Shown here: piece by piece, positions 44,982 to 55,549 of the stretch
Position numbering within the stretch: position 1 is the stretch's first letter
How the letters are laid out: each line of letters opens with the position of its first letter
DNA from: Lysobacter enzymogenes
GTDB taxonomy: Bacteria; Pseudomonadota; Gammaproteobacteria; Xanthomonadales; Xanthomonadaceae
Direction: 5' to 3'
NCBI RefSeq assembly: GCF_023617245.1
Contig: NZ_CP067396.1
Span: forward strand, 4,216,001-4,280,000
Length of the DNA: 64,000 nucleotides
Made by a program: the position numbers and the translations under genes
The notes under the pieces: generated by a model
What the model was told of the DNA's origin: nothing
The model's database searches: none
Seen by the model: the letters and a program-made list of their open reading frames with translations, nothing else

Positions 44982-45971
44982 CTAGACGCCCTGGCGCGGC
45001 GCGCGCAGCCGGGCGCCGGCGAACAGCCTCAAGGCGTGCTCGAGTTCGGCCGCGTCGCGCAAAGGATCGAACCAGCGCGCGTCAAGTTCGCCGCGCAGCC
45101 AGGTCAGCTGGCGCTTGGCCAACTGGCGGGTGGCGAACACGCCGCGGTCGCGCAGCTGCGCGGCGTCGAACGCGCCGTGGAGGTGTTCCCAGGCCTGGCG
45201 GTAGCCGACCGCGCGGATCGCCGGCAGCTCCAGCGGGCTCGGGTGCGCGGCCAGCCCCGGCAGCGCGCGCAGCGCGCGGACCTCGTCGAGGAAGCCGTCG
45301 GCCAGCATCTGCTCGAAGCGGCGTTCGATCCGCGCGTGCAGCACCGCTCGGTCGGCCGGCGCCAGCACCAGCTTGAGCACCCGGAACGGCAGCCGCGGCC
45401 GCGTCGCCGAGGCCAGCCGCCAGTCGCTGATGGTGCGGCCGGACAGGCGCCAGACCTCGAGCGCGCGCTGGATGCGCTGGGCGTCGGTGGCGTGGATGCG
45501 CGCGGCCGCCTGCGGATCGAGCGCGGCCAGTTCGGCATGCAGCGCCGCCCAGCCGCGCCGCGCGGCCTCTTCGGCCAGCGCGGCGCGGGTGGCCGGGTCG
45601 GCTTCGGGCATGTCCGAGAGGCCATGCAGCAGGGCGTGGAAGTACAGGCCGGTGCCGCCGGCCAGGATCGGCAGACGCCCGCGCGCGGCGATCCGCTCCA
45701 TCGCCGCGCGCGCGTCGCTGGCGAATTCGGCCGCCGAATAGGCCTGCCAGGGCTCGCGCACGTCGATCATGTGGTGCGGCACCGCCGCGCGCTCGGCCGC
45801 GCTCGGCTTGGCCGCGCCGATGTCCAGGCCGCGGTAGACCAGGGCCGAGTCGACGCTGACGATTTCCGCGTCTAGGCGCGCGGCCCAGTCCAGCGCCAGC
45901 GCGGTCTTGCCCGACGCGGTCGGGCCCATCAGGGCGATGGCGAGCGGGCGCGGGTCGTGGGAAGCGGTCAT
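44982..45971 (-). CDS. miaA: tRNA dimethylallyltransferase
   Basis: The protein has 329 residues. The P-loop GPTASGKT (16-23), DSALVYRGLDIGAAKP and GGTGLYFHAL are diagnostic. MiaA transfers the dimethylallyl group to A37 of tRNAs reading UNN codons. It precedes hfq, the usual gammaproteobacterial order. In relatives mutL is often just upstream; here the upstream side is instead a 1.4-kb repeat region. The start at 45971 (MTASHDPRPLAIALMG) fits the family. Confidence 0.97.
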   Translation of the reverse strand: MTASHDPRPLAIALMGPTASGKTALALDWAARLDAEIVSVDSALVYRGLDIGAAKPSAAERAAVPHHMIDVREPWQAYSAAEFASDARAAMERIAARGRLPILAGGTGLYFHALLHGLSDMPEADPATRAALAEEAARRGWAALHAELAALDPQAAARIHATDAQRIQRALEVWRLSGRTISDWRLASATRPRLPFRVLKLVLAPADRAVLHARIERRFEQMLADGFLDEVRALRALPGLAAHPSPLELPAIRAVGYRQAWEHLHGAFDAAQLRDRGVFATRQLAKRQLTWLRGELDARWFDPLRDAAELEHALRLFAGARLRAPRQGV

Positions 45972-46612
45972 GCGCGGACGGCGGATGGGCACGGCGGTGG
46001 GCGACGCGCAGCCTCGCACAGCCGCGCGGCCCGCGGAAGCCGGCGCGCCGCGGCCGCGCCACCGCGGCGATCGGGCTCGACCGCTGCGCAACCCCGCTGC
46101 GGCGGGCGTTCGGCGCCGCCGCCCGGCCCCGCGCCGGCGGCGGCTCTACCGGAATTTGCACATTTCTTGACCAGTCCGTTGCAGTTGTCCACATCCCCTG
46201 TGGACAAGCCTGCGGACAGTTTTTCGATTGCGCGCGCGAAGCCTTGCGGCATAAGCATTGCAAGAGGTTTGGCGAGAAATTCGCCAGTGAATTTCCTTGA
46301 CTTTGCCGTTGCCATCGGCATCGCCCGCCCGGCCTCGCGCAGCGGCCGCGACGGGCGGGCGTAGGCGCGCATGCGGACCGATGTCCGCGCTGGCCGCGGC
46401 GGGCGTTCGGCGAGATCGTCGCGTTCGCCGGCCGGAGCCGCACGGCGCCGCGTGCGGGTCGGGCGATGCGATCGACGCTTCCGCCGCCCGCGTTTCCTGC
46501 TGCGGCGCACCAGGGAACGGCGGCCAGCGGTCCCCTGCCCGCTTTCGCGCCCACGAGCGTTCGCGCCGCGCGCCCGCACCGGCGTGCGCCACGCGAAGCC
46601 GCCGCGCCATCG
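45972..46612. other. 641-bp non-coding stretch before the 206-bp repeats
   Basis: No gene is seen. The region includes a perfect palindrome TTGTCCACA-TCCCC-TGTGGACAA (46185-46207) and sequence after it that looks like a diverged copy of the downstream repeat unit. It should also hold the miaA promoter. Confidence 0.5.
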
Positions 46613-47330
46613 CTATCCACACGGCCTGTGGACAAGCTTTGGGACACACGCCAGGACATCGGGTTCCACGCCTTGTGCGGCGGGCCTTTCGTGAGATTGG
46701 CGATTTTTTGTCCAATGCCGATTCGGGCCCCGCATGCGCTGATCGACGCCGGCACGCGGCGCCGCGGGCTGGCTTTTTCGCGGTTTCGCCGCGCGCGCCG
46801 CGCTGCTCGCGCCCGCCGCTATCCACATCGCCTGTGGACAAGCTTTGGGACACACGCCGTGGAATCGGGTTTCACGCCTTATGCGACAAGGCTTCGGCGA
46901 GTTTGGCTATTTTTTGTCCAACGCCGATTCGTGCCTCGCACACGCATGCCGGCGACGAATCCCGACGCTGCGGCCTTGCTTTTTTCGCGTTTCGCTGCAA
47001 GCGCCTTGCCGCGCAGGCTCGCCGCTATCCACACAGCCTGTGGACAAACATTGGGACACACGCAGTGGAATCGGGTTTCACGCCTTATGCGACAAGGCCT
47101 CGGCGAGTTTGGTCATTTTTTGTCCAACGCCGATTCATGCCTCGCGCGCGCGTGCCGGCGACGAATCCCGCCGCTGCAGACCTTGCTTTTTTCGCGTTTC
47201 GCTGCAAGCGCCTCGCCGCGCAGGCTTGCCGCTATCCACACCGCCTGTGGACAAGCTTTGGGACACACGCAGTGGAATCGGGTTTCACGCCTTATGCGAC
47301 AAGGCTTCGGCGGGATTGGCGAAAAAACAG
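46613..47330. repeat. 206-bp tandem repeat with DnaA-box-like palindromes
   Basis: Units start at 46613, 46819, 47025 and 47232 (periods 206, 206, 207), the last truncated near 47330. Each begins CTATCCACA, five bases, TGTGGACAA, then TTGGGACACACGC. Full units also share TTTTTTGTCCAA and GCCGATTC and a Phe/Arg-rich-looking CGCGTTTCGC stretch. Units two and three are the most alike. The nonamers differ by one base from the strict DnaA box TTATCCACA. The period is not a multiple of three, so the array is not coding. Confidence 0.93.
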
Positions 47331-47358
47331 CCACGGCCCGCCGGCATCGCCTCGCCCG

Positions 47359-48258
47359 TCAATCCTCGTCCGGCCACGTCGGCATCGCCGGCGCCGACGC
47401 GCGGCGCGGCTGGGCCTGCGCGGCCACCGCGTCCCAGACCTTGAGCGCGTCCACGGTCGCGGCCACGTCGTGCACGCGCAGCAGGCGCGCGCCGCGCTGG
47501 GCCGCGATCAGATGCGCGGCGACCGAGCCGTGCACGCGTTCGCCCGCCGCCTCGCGGCCGGTCAGCTCGCCGATGCTGCGCTTGCGCGACAGCCCCGCCA
47601 GCACCGGCACGCCGAGCTCGCCGAAGCGCTCCAGCTGCGCCAGCAGGGTCAGGTTGTGCTGCAGGGTCTTGCCGAAGCCGAAGCCCGGATCGACCACGAT
47701 GCGCTTCTTGGCGATGCCGGCCATCTCGGCGGCGAAGATGCGTTCGGCCAGGAACCGGTGCACTTCGGCCACCACGTCCTCGTAGCGCGGCTCGTGCTGC
47801 ATCGAGCGCGGCTCGCCCTGCATGTGCATCAGCACCACCGGCACGCCGAGCGCGGCGGCCGCGTCGAGCGCGCCCTCGCGGCGCAGGCCGTAGACGTCGT
47901 TGATCAGGCCGGCGCCGGCGGCGACCGCGGCACGCATGACCTCGGGCTTGGAGGTGTCGATGCTGATCGGCAACGCGGTCTCGCGGGCCAGGCGCTCGAT
48001 CACCGGGATCGTGCGCCGAAGTTCCTCCTCCACCGGCACCTCGGCCGCGCCGGGCCGGGTGGACTCGCCGCCGACGTCGAGCAGGTCGGCGCCTTCGGCC
48101 GCCAGCGTCAGGCCGTGCGCGACCGCGGCCTCGAGCGTGTCGTGGGCGCCGCCGTCGGAGAACGAATCGGGGGTGACGTTGACGATGCCCATCACGCGCG
48201 GGCGGTCGAGCTTGAGGACGCGGCCGTTGCAGTCGAGGGTCGGGGACAGGTCGAACAT
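47359..48258 (-). CDS. folP: dihydropteroate synthase
   Basis: The protein has 299 residues. It condenses p-aminobenzoate with hydroxymethyl-dihydropterin diphosphate in folate synthesis and is the sulfonamide target. Motifs VMGIVNVTPDSFSDGG, LLDVGGESTRPGA, SIDTSKPEVM, DPGFGFGKTLQHN and LSRKRSIGELTG are intact. The start at 48258 begins MFDLSPTLDCNG. The gene lies downstream of ftsH as in E. coli, but 245 bases away across a terminator and REP pair, so it probably has its own promoter. Its stop lies at the edge of the 206-bp repeat array. Confidence 0.97.
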   Translation of the reverse strand: MFDLSPTLDCNGRVLKLDRPRVMGIVNVTPDSFSDGGAHDTLEAAVAHGLTLAAEGADLLDVGGESTRPGAAEVPVEEELRRTIPVIERLARETALPISIDTSKPEVMRAAVAAGAGLINDVYGLRREGALDAAAALGVPVVLMHMQGEPRSMQHEPRYEDVVAEVHRFLAERIFAAEMAGIAKKRIVVDPGFGFGKTLQHNLTLLAQLERFGELGVPVLAGLSRKRSIGELTGREAAGERVHGSVAAHLIAAQRGARLLRVHDVAATVDALKVWDAVAAQAQPRRASAPAMPTWPDED

Positions 48259-48340
48259 GGGGGCGGGTCCGGGACTGGGAGAACCGCATGCTAACCGGTG
48301 GGGGTGCGGCGGTTGGGGAATCGACCGATCCGACACAAGT

Positions 48341-48424
48341 GCGTCGGGGCTGAAGCCCCTCCCACAAGAGCAAGGCCGCGCGAGGGGCCGGCCGCTTTTG
48401 TGGGAGGGGCTTCAGCCCCGACGC
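48341..48424. repeat. inverted pair of REP elements
   Basis: Arms GCGTCGGGGCTGAAGCCCCT... (48341-48367) and the reverse complement (48398-48424) flank about 30 GC-rich bases. The pair lies between ftsH and folP, a typical extragenic REP position. Confidence 0.9.
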
Positions 48425-48448
48425 TTTTGTTTCAAGTAGCCGGAAAGC

Positions 48449-48477
48449 AAAAACGCCGGGGAGTGCCCGGCGTTTTT
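48449..48477 (-). terminator. rho-independent terminator of ftsH
   Basis: AAAAACGCCGGG and CCCGGCGTTTTT form a hairpin with T runs on both strands, 27 bases after the ftsH stop. Confidence 0.9.
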
Positions 48478-48503
48478 GTTGCAGCGCGTTCAACGCAACT
48501 TCG

Positions 48504-50402
<1,899 letters not shown>

Positions 50403-50574
50403 TTGTTTCCTACCCTGCGGCCCCGCGGGGCCCGTGGCCGCGAACGCCTCTTGCGCCCGCGGTAACTGCCAGATTCTCACACCCACCGCCCCGGTACATC
50501 TGCCGGCGGCGGCGCCGTTCACGAACAGGCTCGTTCAGCAAGCCCCGCCTGCCGGCCTGTCCGGGCGGCCCCGG

Positions 50575-51222
50575 TCAGGTCGGCGTCGCCCGTTTGCCCT
50601 GGGCCAGCGCATAGACCTCCGGCGACCGCTTGCGCGAGGCCGCCGGCTTGCGGATCGAGACCTTGGCGTAGCGCCGGCGCAGTTCGCGCACGTACTCGTC
50701 GAAGCCCACGCCCTGGAACAGCTTGATCAGGAAGGTGCCTTCGACCCTCAGGTGCCGGTCGGCGAAGTCCATCGCCAGCTCCGAGAGGTGCATCGCCCGC
50801 GGCAGGTCGACCGCGTCCACCCCGCTCATATTGGGGGCCATGTCGGACAGCACAAGGTCCACGACCTGGCCGTCCAGCGTGGATTCCAGCTGGGCCAGGA
50901 CCGCATCTTCGCGGAAATCGCCGTGAATGAACTCGACGCCGGCCAGGCCGGGCATGTCCAGGATGTCCAGGGCCACGATCCGCCCGGGCTGTTTCGGCCA
51001 CAGCCGCTCCATTTCTTGGCGGACCCACTGCGACCAGCCGCCCGGAGCCGCGCCCAGGTCGACCACGACCATGCCCGGCTTGAGCAGGCGGTCGCGCTCG
51101 ACCAGTTCCTCCAGCTTGTAGGCCGCGCGCGAGCGCAATCCCTCGGACTTGGCCTTCTTCACGAAGGGGTCGGAGAAGTGTTCCTTCAGCCAGCGCTGGC
51201 TGGATTTGCTGCGCGTCGCCAT
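50575..51222 (-). CDS. rlmE: 23S rRNA 2'-O-methyltransferase (U2552)
   Basis: The 215-residue RrmJ/FtsJ-type protein starts RSKSSQRWLKEHFSDPFVKK and has SAM motif VVDLGAAPGGWSQWV and catalytic-site segments LSDMAPN and FLIKLFQG, fitting the K-D-K-E tetrad. It methylates U2552 in the A loop of 23S rRNA late in 50S assembly. It forms a rlmE-ftsH unit and is divergent from yhbY, the conserved arrangement. Confidence 0.96.
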   Translation of the reverse strand: MATRSKSSQRWLKEHFSDPFVKKAKSEGLRSRAAYKLEELVERDRLLKPGMVVVDLGAAPGGWSQWVRQEMERLWPKQPGRIVALDILDMPGLAGVEFIHGDFREDAVLAQLESTLDGQVVDLVLSDMAPNMSGVDAVDLPRAMHLSELAMDFADRHLRVEGTFLIKLFQGVGFDEYVRELRRRYAKVSIRKPAASRKRSPEVYALAQGKRATPT

Positions 51223-51303
51223 GAGCGTGGGGCGCCGGTCCGGATGGGGGGTGGGGGCGCCATGATACCCTGAGCGCCCTTTCCGCTTAGTTCGCGTGTC
51301 CCG

Positions 51304-51609
51304 ATGCCGACCCTGTTGACCTCCGCCCAGACCCGTTTCCTGCGCGGACAGGCCCACGATCTCAAGGCCATGTTGCAGGTCGGCGGCAAAGGCGTCACCG
51401 ATGCCCTGATCGCCGAGATCGACCTGGCCCTGGAGCATCACGAACTGATCAAGGTCAAGGTCGGCGCCGAAGACCGCGAGGCCCGCGACACCCTGATCTC
51501 CGACCTCGCCGAGCGCACCGGCGCCGCCCTGGTCCAGCGCATCGGCCATACCGCGGTGCTGTACCGTCCGAGCAAGGACAAGCGCCAGATCGTGCTGCCG
51601 CGGGCGTAA
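51304..51609 (+). CDS. yhbY: CRM-domain RNA-binding protein YhbY
   Basis: The 101-residue single CRM domain shows LTSAQTRFLRGQAHDLKAML, VGGKGVTDALI and HELIKVKV. YhbY associates with pre-50S ribosomal particles and probably helps 50S assembly, in line with its divergent neighbour rlmE (81 bases between the two starts). Confidence 0.95.
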   Translation: MPTLLTSAQTRFLRGQAHDLKAMLQVGGKGVTDALIAEIDLALEHHELIKVKVGAEDREARDTLISDLAERTGAALVQRIGHTAVLYRPSKDKRQIVLPRA

Positions 51610-51623
51610 GCGGCGGGAGCCTC

Positions 51624-51747
51624 GGACCCGGGACCTGGGACCCGGGACCCGATGATCTAGTTCCGTGCGATCTTGACGCAATCCGCTGACCTGCCAGCCT
51701 TTGCGGGTCCCCGGTCCCCGGTCCCCGGTCCCCGGTCCCCAGTCCCG
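51624..51747. repeat. two opposed heptamer arrays
   Basis: At 51624-51650 the plus strand has GGACCCG-type heptamers. At 51705-51747 it has five copies of GGTCCCC and a final AGTCCCG. The two arrays are reverse complements in kind and could form a long hairpin around about 55 bases. They fill most of the gap between yhbY and the next gene. Confidence 0.85.
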
Positions 51748-51758
51748 AACCCACCGCC

Positions 51759-52133
51759 ATGCAACTGATCCTGGAACGCCCCGACCACGAGTTCTTCCTG
51801 CGCGGCGCCGACGGCCGCGCGGCCCTGGTCAACGACCGGCGGCTGGAGCGCAGCTTCATCCTGGCGCCGAATGCGCTGATCGAGGACTGGGCGGTCAGCG
51901 ACGTGCGCGGGCTGACCCTGGCGGACCTGGAACCCTTGTTCGCGCTGCAGCCGGAGCTGATCGTGCTCGGCTGCGGCGCCACCCAGGCGTTCCCGCCGGC
52001 GGCGACCCTGGCCGCCAGCCTGGGCCGCAAGGTCGGCCTGGAATCGATGACCAACGCCGCCGCCGCGCGCACCTTCAACGTGCTCGCCGGCGAGGGCCGG
52101 CGCGTGGTCGCCGGATTCGTGCTGGGCGCCTGA
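51759..52133 (+). CDS. Mth938/DUF498-like protein
   Basis: The 124-residue protein of the Mth938 domain family (NDUFAF3/AAMDC-like) has VNDRRLERSFILAPNALIEDW, PELIVLGCGATQAFPP and GLESMTNAAAARTFNVLAGE. Eukaryotic relatives help assemble respiratory complex I; the bacterial role is not established. The next gene starts at the base after its stop. Confidence 0.85.
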   Translation: MQLILERPDHEFFLRGADGRAALVNDRRLERSFILAPNALIEDWAVSDVRGLTLADLEPLFALQPELIVLGCGATQAFPPAATLAASLGRKVGLESMTNAAAARTFNVLAGEGRRVVAGFVLGA

Positions 52134-52766
52134 ATGCGGGCGCCGGCCGGCGTCTCAACCCTGATTAAGACAAGTCTGGCGGCATCGCTGCTGGCCGGCT
52201 GCGCCGCGGACACGCCCGAGCAGCGCTTCGAGCGCTGGCGCGGCGACGGGCGCGAGGCGCAGGTCCGCGCCTATGCCGACCACCTCGCCCGCCACGGCGT
52301 CGCCGCGGTCGCGCCGCTTTCGCAACAGTTGCGCAGCGGGCGCAACTGGCGCTGGTGCGGCGCCGACGAGTTCGCCCTGCCGCCGCGCGCGTCGTGGCCG
52401 CGCAGCGTGGCGACCCTGCGCCTGCTGGCCGAACTGCGCGCGGCCGGACTGATCGACGGCGCGCGCATCGTCTCGGGCTACCGCGCGCCCGAGTTCAACC
52501 GCTGCGAAGGCGGAAGCCGCCAGAGCCGCCACATGGCCGGCGGCGCCTACGACCTGGAACTGGCCGCCGACACCGACGGCGCCAGGCTGTGCGCGTTCTG
52601 GCGCCGGCGCGGCCCCGCCACCGGCTTCGGCCTGGGCTTCTACGACCGCCGCCGCCTGCACGTGGACACCGCCGGCCTGCGCACCTGGGGCGGCGACTAC
52701 ACCCGCAAGACCTCGCCGTGCCTGCGGCCCGGCGCGATTGGCGCCGGATCGGGCGCGGCGTTATAA
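52134..52766 (+). CDS. lipoprotein, M15A-type peptidase
   Basis: The protein has 210 residues. A lipoprotein signal has lipobox LAGC (C23). The catalytic region has SGYRAPEFNRC, the zinc motif SRHMAGGAYDLE (His and Asp) and LHVDTAG as the second His site. This fits the M15A/DUF882 group of D-Ala-D-Ala or endopeptidase-like murein enzymes. It starts at the base after the previous stop, so it is probably translated from the same mRNA. Location should be the periplasm, lipid-anchored. Confidence 0.8.
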   Translation: MRAPAGVSTLIKTSLAASLLAGCAADTPEQRFERWRGDGREAQVRAYADHLARHGVAAVAPLSQQLRSGRNWRWCGADEFALPPRASWPRSVATLRLLAELRAAGLIDGARIVSGYRAPEFNRCEGGSRQSRHMAGGAYDLELAADTDGARLCAFWRRRGPATGFGLGFYDRRRLHVDTAGLRTWGGDYTRKTSPCLRPGAIGAGSGAAL

Positions 52767-52813
52767 CGGCGCCGACGCGGCGCAGCGCCGCGATCGAACG
52801 CGCAAGGTGGCGC

Positions 52814-53434
52814 ATGACCCAGGACCGCATCGCACCCGACCTCATCGCACCCGACAGCGCCGCACCCGACGGCGCCGCAACCGCGCCCGCGCTCGTCGCC
52901 GGAGACGCGCAAGCGCTGGATGCGCGCGAACGCGATTTCCTGCGCGCCAAGCAATCGAGCGAAGCGCCGCGGGTGCTGTGGTCGTGCGTCGCGCTGGGGG
53001 TGGTCTGCTTCGTGCCCGCGATCGTCTTCGATCCGGATTTCCGCAACGTCTGGGCGATCGCTGGAATCTCCGCGGCGATCGGCTTCATGGCCTTGCTCGC
53101 CTGGAGCGAATCGCTGGATCAATCCAACCTGCGCGACGACCTCGCCGCCGGAATCAAACTGTGGCGCGAAGGCGTGCTCACCGGCGTCATGGAACGCGAC
53201 GACGGCGAGAGCTGGCCGCCGATCTACTGCCTCTACATCGCCCTCGACGGCGACGACCCGGAACTGCCGACGCGGTTCTCGGTGCCATGGCACTGCTACG
53301 AGGCCGTGCGCACCGACCGGCGCGTGCGCATCGCCTATGCGCCGAAGGCGCTGCGGCTGTTGAACCTGATCGATGGCGACTACCAATACGTCGCGGTGCT
53401 TCGACAGTTCGACGAGCATCCGCCGCCGCCGTGA
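52814..53434 (+). CDS. two-helix membrane protein, unknown (paralogue of 53495-54052)
   Basis: The protein has 206 residues. An Asp/Ala/Pro repeat (IAPDLIAPDSAAPDG) lies at the N terminus. Two membrane helices follow (LWSCVALGVVCFVPAIVF and VWAIAGISAAIGFMALLAW), then a soluble domain of about 100 residues with IYCLYIALDGDDPE and RRVRIAYAPKALRLLNLI. Architecture and the RIAY motif match the convergent neighbour. No function is recognised. Confidence 0.65.
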   Translation: MTQDRIAPDLIAPDSAAPDGAATAPALVAGDAQALDARERDFLRAKQSSEAPRVLWSCVALGVVCFVPAIVFDPDFRNVWAIAGISAAIGFMALLAWSESLDQSNLRDDLAAGIKLWREGVLTGVMERDDGESWPPIYCLYIALDGDDPELPTRFSVPWHCYEAVRTDRRVRIAYAPKALRLLNLIDGDYQYVAVLRQFDEHPPPP

Positions 53435-53494
53435 GCGCCGCGATCCGCATCGGCGCGGTGCCGCGCCGGATCGTTGCGGCTCCGGCCCGGGTTG

Positions 53495-54052
53495 CTACGC
53501 GGGCCGCTTCTCGCCCGCCTCGCCGTCATCGCAGATGGAGTACTCGTAGCCGGCCGTACGCAGTTGGATGATCGTCATGCTGTTCGGGACATAGGCGATC
53601 CGCACCGCGTCGTCGATACGGACCGCGCGGTACAAGGCCTCGTCCGCCTGGAAAATCAGCGGCCGCGACGGCCCCCCGTCGACCACCACCCACAGGCAGC
53701 GCGACGGCGGCCCGCCGTCCGATGAGTCGGTGGGCATCTGCACGATCCGCCCGGTGACGATCAGCTTGATTCTCGCAGCGGCGTCGGCCTCGACCCGGTC
53801 GTCGGCATTGGCCGTCACGAACGCTATCAGGCCCAGGCCGCAGACGACGGCAAACGCGATCGCCACGGCCGCGCCCCAGCTCAGGCCTTCGGGCTCCAGG
53901 GCGACGACGACGAGGGGAAAGATCCCGCCGATCGACGCCACGCACGCGAGCATCCCGATCAGCCCGCAACCGCCCGTCTTGCGCGCCGCGAGCCGGCCGC
54001 GTTCGCATTCGCTGAGCGGTTCGGTTTTCGCTGCGCTGGGCGCTGCCGCCAT
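53495..54052 (-). CDS. two-helix membrane protein, unknown (paralogue of 52814-53434)
   Basis: The protein has 185 residues. Two membrane helices (GLIGMLACVASIGGIFPLVV and a second with AVAIAFAVVCGLGLIAFV) precede a soluble domain with RCLWVVVDGGPSRPLIFQ and DAVRIAYVPNSMTIIQL. Domain order, spacing and the RIAY segment mirror the convergent gene, whose stop is 60 bases away. This suggests an inverted duplication or a diverged pair of interacting partners. Confidence 0.65.
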   Translation of the reverse strand: MAAAPSAAKTEPLSECERGRLAARKTGGCGLIGMLACVASIGGIFPLVVVALEPEGLSWGAAVAIAFAVVCGLGLIAFVTANADDRVEADAAARIKLIVTGRIVQMPTDSSDGGPPSRCLWVVVDGGPSRPLIFQADEALYRAVRIDDAVRIAYVPNSMTIIQLRTAGYEYSICDDGEAGEKRPA

Positions 54053-54116
54053 GTCGACGATCCTTGTGCTTTGCGTTGCGCGTCGCCGGCGCGCGATTTG
54101 GCGACGCCTCGACGCT

Positions 54117-54142
54117 TGTGGGAGGGCCTTCAGGCCCGACGC
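54117..54142. repeat. single REP element
   Basis: TGTGGGAGGGCCTTCAGGCC followed by CGACGC is a solitary half of the REP pair seen elsewhere in the window. It lies just past the stop of the 165-residue gene. Confidence 0.85.
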
Positions 54143-54149
54143 ATTCCGC

Positions 54150-54647
54150 TCAGCCCGCCGCGCCGAGGCCAGCGCTTGCCGTCTGCAACGCCAGCGCGAA
54201 CGCCAGTTCGCCCGACTCGCCCCACCACGGCACCGCGACTTCCGCACCGCGTTTGCGCAACCGCGCCAACAGCCGCAACAACGCGCCGATCTCGCTCTCG
54301 CCCCATTGCGGCCCCATCCGGTAATTCAGGATCAGCTCCTCGTCGGAGACGAACACGCCCAAATCCGGCAGCACGCACCCGTCTACCTGCGCGGCGCGCA
54401 ACAACCGGTAGAAGGCCTCGATCTCGCCGGACACGACCCGCCGCGCGTCCTGCGGCCCGCGATAGGGTTCTTCGCGATCGTGGACGCGGCTCCAGACGCA
54501 GGCCATATCGCGCGATGCGTCGCACGCGCCGGGCAGGCCGAACAGGTACTCCAACGCCATTACCAGCAGCGCGGGCTGGGCGAAGCGCAGCTCTATCTCC
54601 GGCAGCGAGCCGTCGTCGTCGTGGAAGTACTCGCCTAGCGCCGGCAT
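54150..54647 (-). CDS. hypothetical protein with YFHDDDG start motif
   Basis: The protein has 165 residues and no signal peptide. It starts four bases after the nlpD stop, so translation is probably coupled. The N-terminal EYFHDDDGSLPEIEL resembles that of the gene at 13136-13687. The C-terminal half has LGVFVSDEELILNYRMGPQW. It is acidic and leucine-rich, with no recognised family. Its position after nlpD may be accidental. Confidence 0.65.
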   Translation of the reverse strand: MPALGEYFHDDDGSLPEIELRFAQPALLVMALEYLFGLPGACDASRDMACVWSRVHDREEPYRGPQDARRVVSGEIEAFYRLLRAAQVDGCVLPDLGVFVSDEELILNYRMGPQWGESEIGALLRLLARLRKRGAEVAVPWWGESGELAFALALQTASAGLGAAG

Positions 54648-54651
54648 CGGC

Positions 54652-55434
54652 TCATTTCGCCGGCAGGTACAACAACGGATCCACCGGCTTGGCGTTGTAG
54701 CGCACCTCGAAGTGCAACTGGTCGCGCGCCGCGCCGCTGCGGCCCATCTCGGCGATCTGCTGGCCGGACTTCACCAACTGGCCTTCGTTGACCAGGCGCT
54801 TGCGGTTGTGGCCGTACGCCGACAGCCACTGTTCGTTGTGCTTGACGATGATCAGCTCGCCGTAGCCGACCAGGCCGGTGCCGGAGTACACCACCACGCC
54901 GTCGGCGGCCGCGCGCACCGGCGTGCCCGGGGCGCCGCCGATGTCGATGCCCTGCTTGGTCGGTTCGTTGGCGACGTAGCGGCCCAGCAGCGGGCCGTCG
55001 GCCGGCCAGCGCCAGCGGATGCCGCTGTCGATCGGCGCGGCCGGCGCCGGTGCGGGCGCGCTGGGACGCGAGCCGCCGGAGCCGGCCGAGGACGAACCCG
55101 CGGACGACGAACCGCCGCGTCCCGGCGGATACAGCTTCAGGCGCTGGCCCGGATACAGGTTGTACGGCGGCGACAGGCCGTTCCAGGCGGCCAGGTCGGC
55201 CATCTGGATGCCGTTGTTGGCGGCGATCCGGTACAGGCCTTCGCCGCGCTGCACGACCACGGTCGCGCCGGGCTTGGCCACCGACGGGCGCTGCGCAGGC
55301 GCCGCCGGGCGGCCGCCGCGCGAGCCGCCGCGGGAAGGTTCGCGCACGACCGAACTCGAACAACCGATCAGGGCGAGCGTGGCCAGCAGGCAGGCGGCCA
55401 TCGCCAGGGTCGGGGTTCGGTTGGTCTCGCTCAT
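54652..55434 (-). CDS. nlpD: NlpD-like LysM/degenerate M23 lipoprotein
   Basis: The protein has 260 residues. A lipoprotein signal has lipobox LIGC (C25). A LysM domain (about 58-103) has VVQRGEGLYRIAANNGI and NLYPGQRLKLY. A Ser/Gly/Pro linker follows, then a LytM (M23) domain. The zinc ligands are not all present: QGIDIGG replaces the usual HxGxD His and QLHFEVR lacks the first His of HxH. This fits NlpD, which activates amidase AmiC at the septum without cleaving murein itself. It lies downstream of yqaA, pcm and surE in the conserved order. Confidence 0.93.
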   Translation of the reverse strand: MSETNRTPTLAMAACLLATLALIGCSSSVVREPSRGGSRGGRPAAPAQRPSVAKPGATVVVQRGEGLYRIAANNGIQMADLAAWNGLSPPYNLYPGQRLKLYPPGRGGSSSAGSSSAGSGGSRPSAPAPAPAAPIDSGIRWRWPADGPLLGRYVANEPTKQGIDIGGAPGTPVRAAADGVVVYSGTGLVGYGELIIVKHNEQWLSAYGHNRKRLVNEGQLVKSGQQIAEMGRSGAARDQLHFEVRYNAKPVDPLLYLPAK

Positions 55435-55549
55435 GATCGTCCTCTTGCCGCGCCGCTCGCCGGGCGCGTGGTGTCGCTGTCTCGATCCGGCCGGCCGTGC
55501 AGGCCCGCCGTCCCGCGGTGGTGCGCGCCAGTGTCGCCGGACGCGCGCC

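Noticed and set aside
46613..47330. CRISPR array
   Set aside because: The repeated unit is 206 bp with similarity over its full length and no unique spacers, and there are no cas genes.
46297..48294. 665-residue plus-strand frame across the 206-bp repeats and folP
   Set aside because: The repeat period is not a multiple of three, the frame runs antisense through folP, and the translation has no domain.
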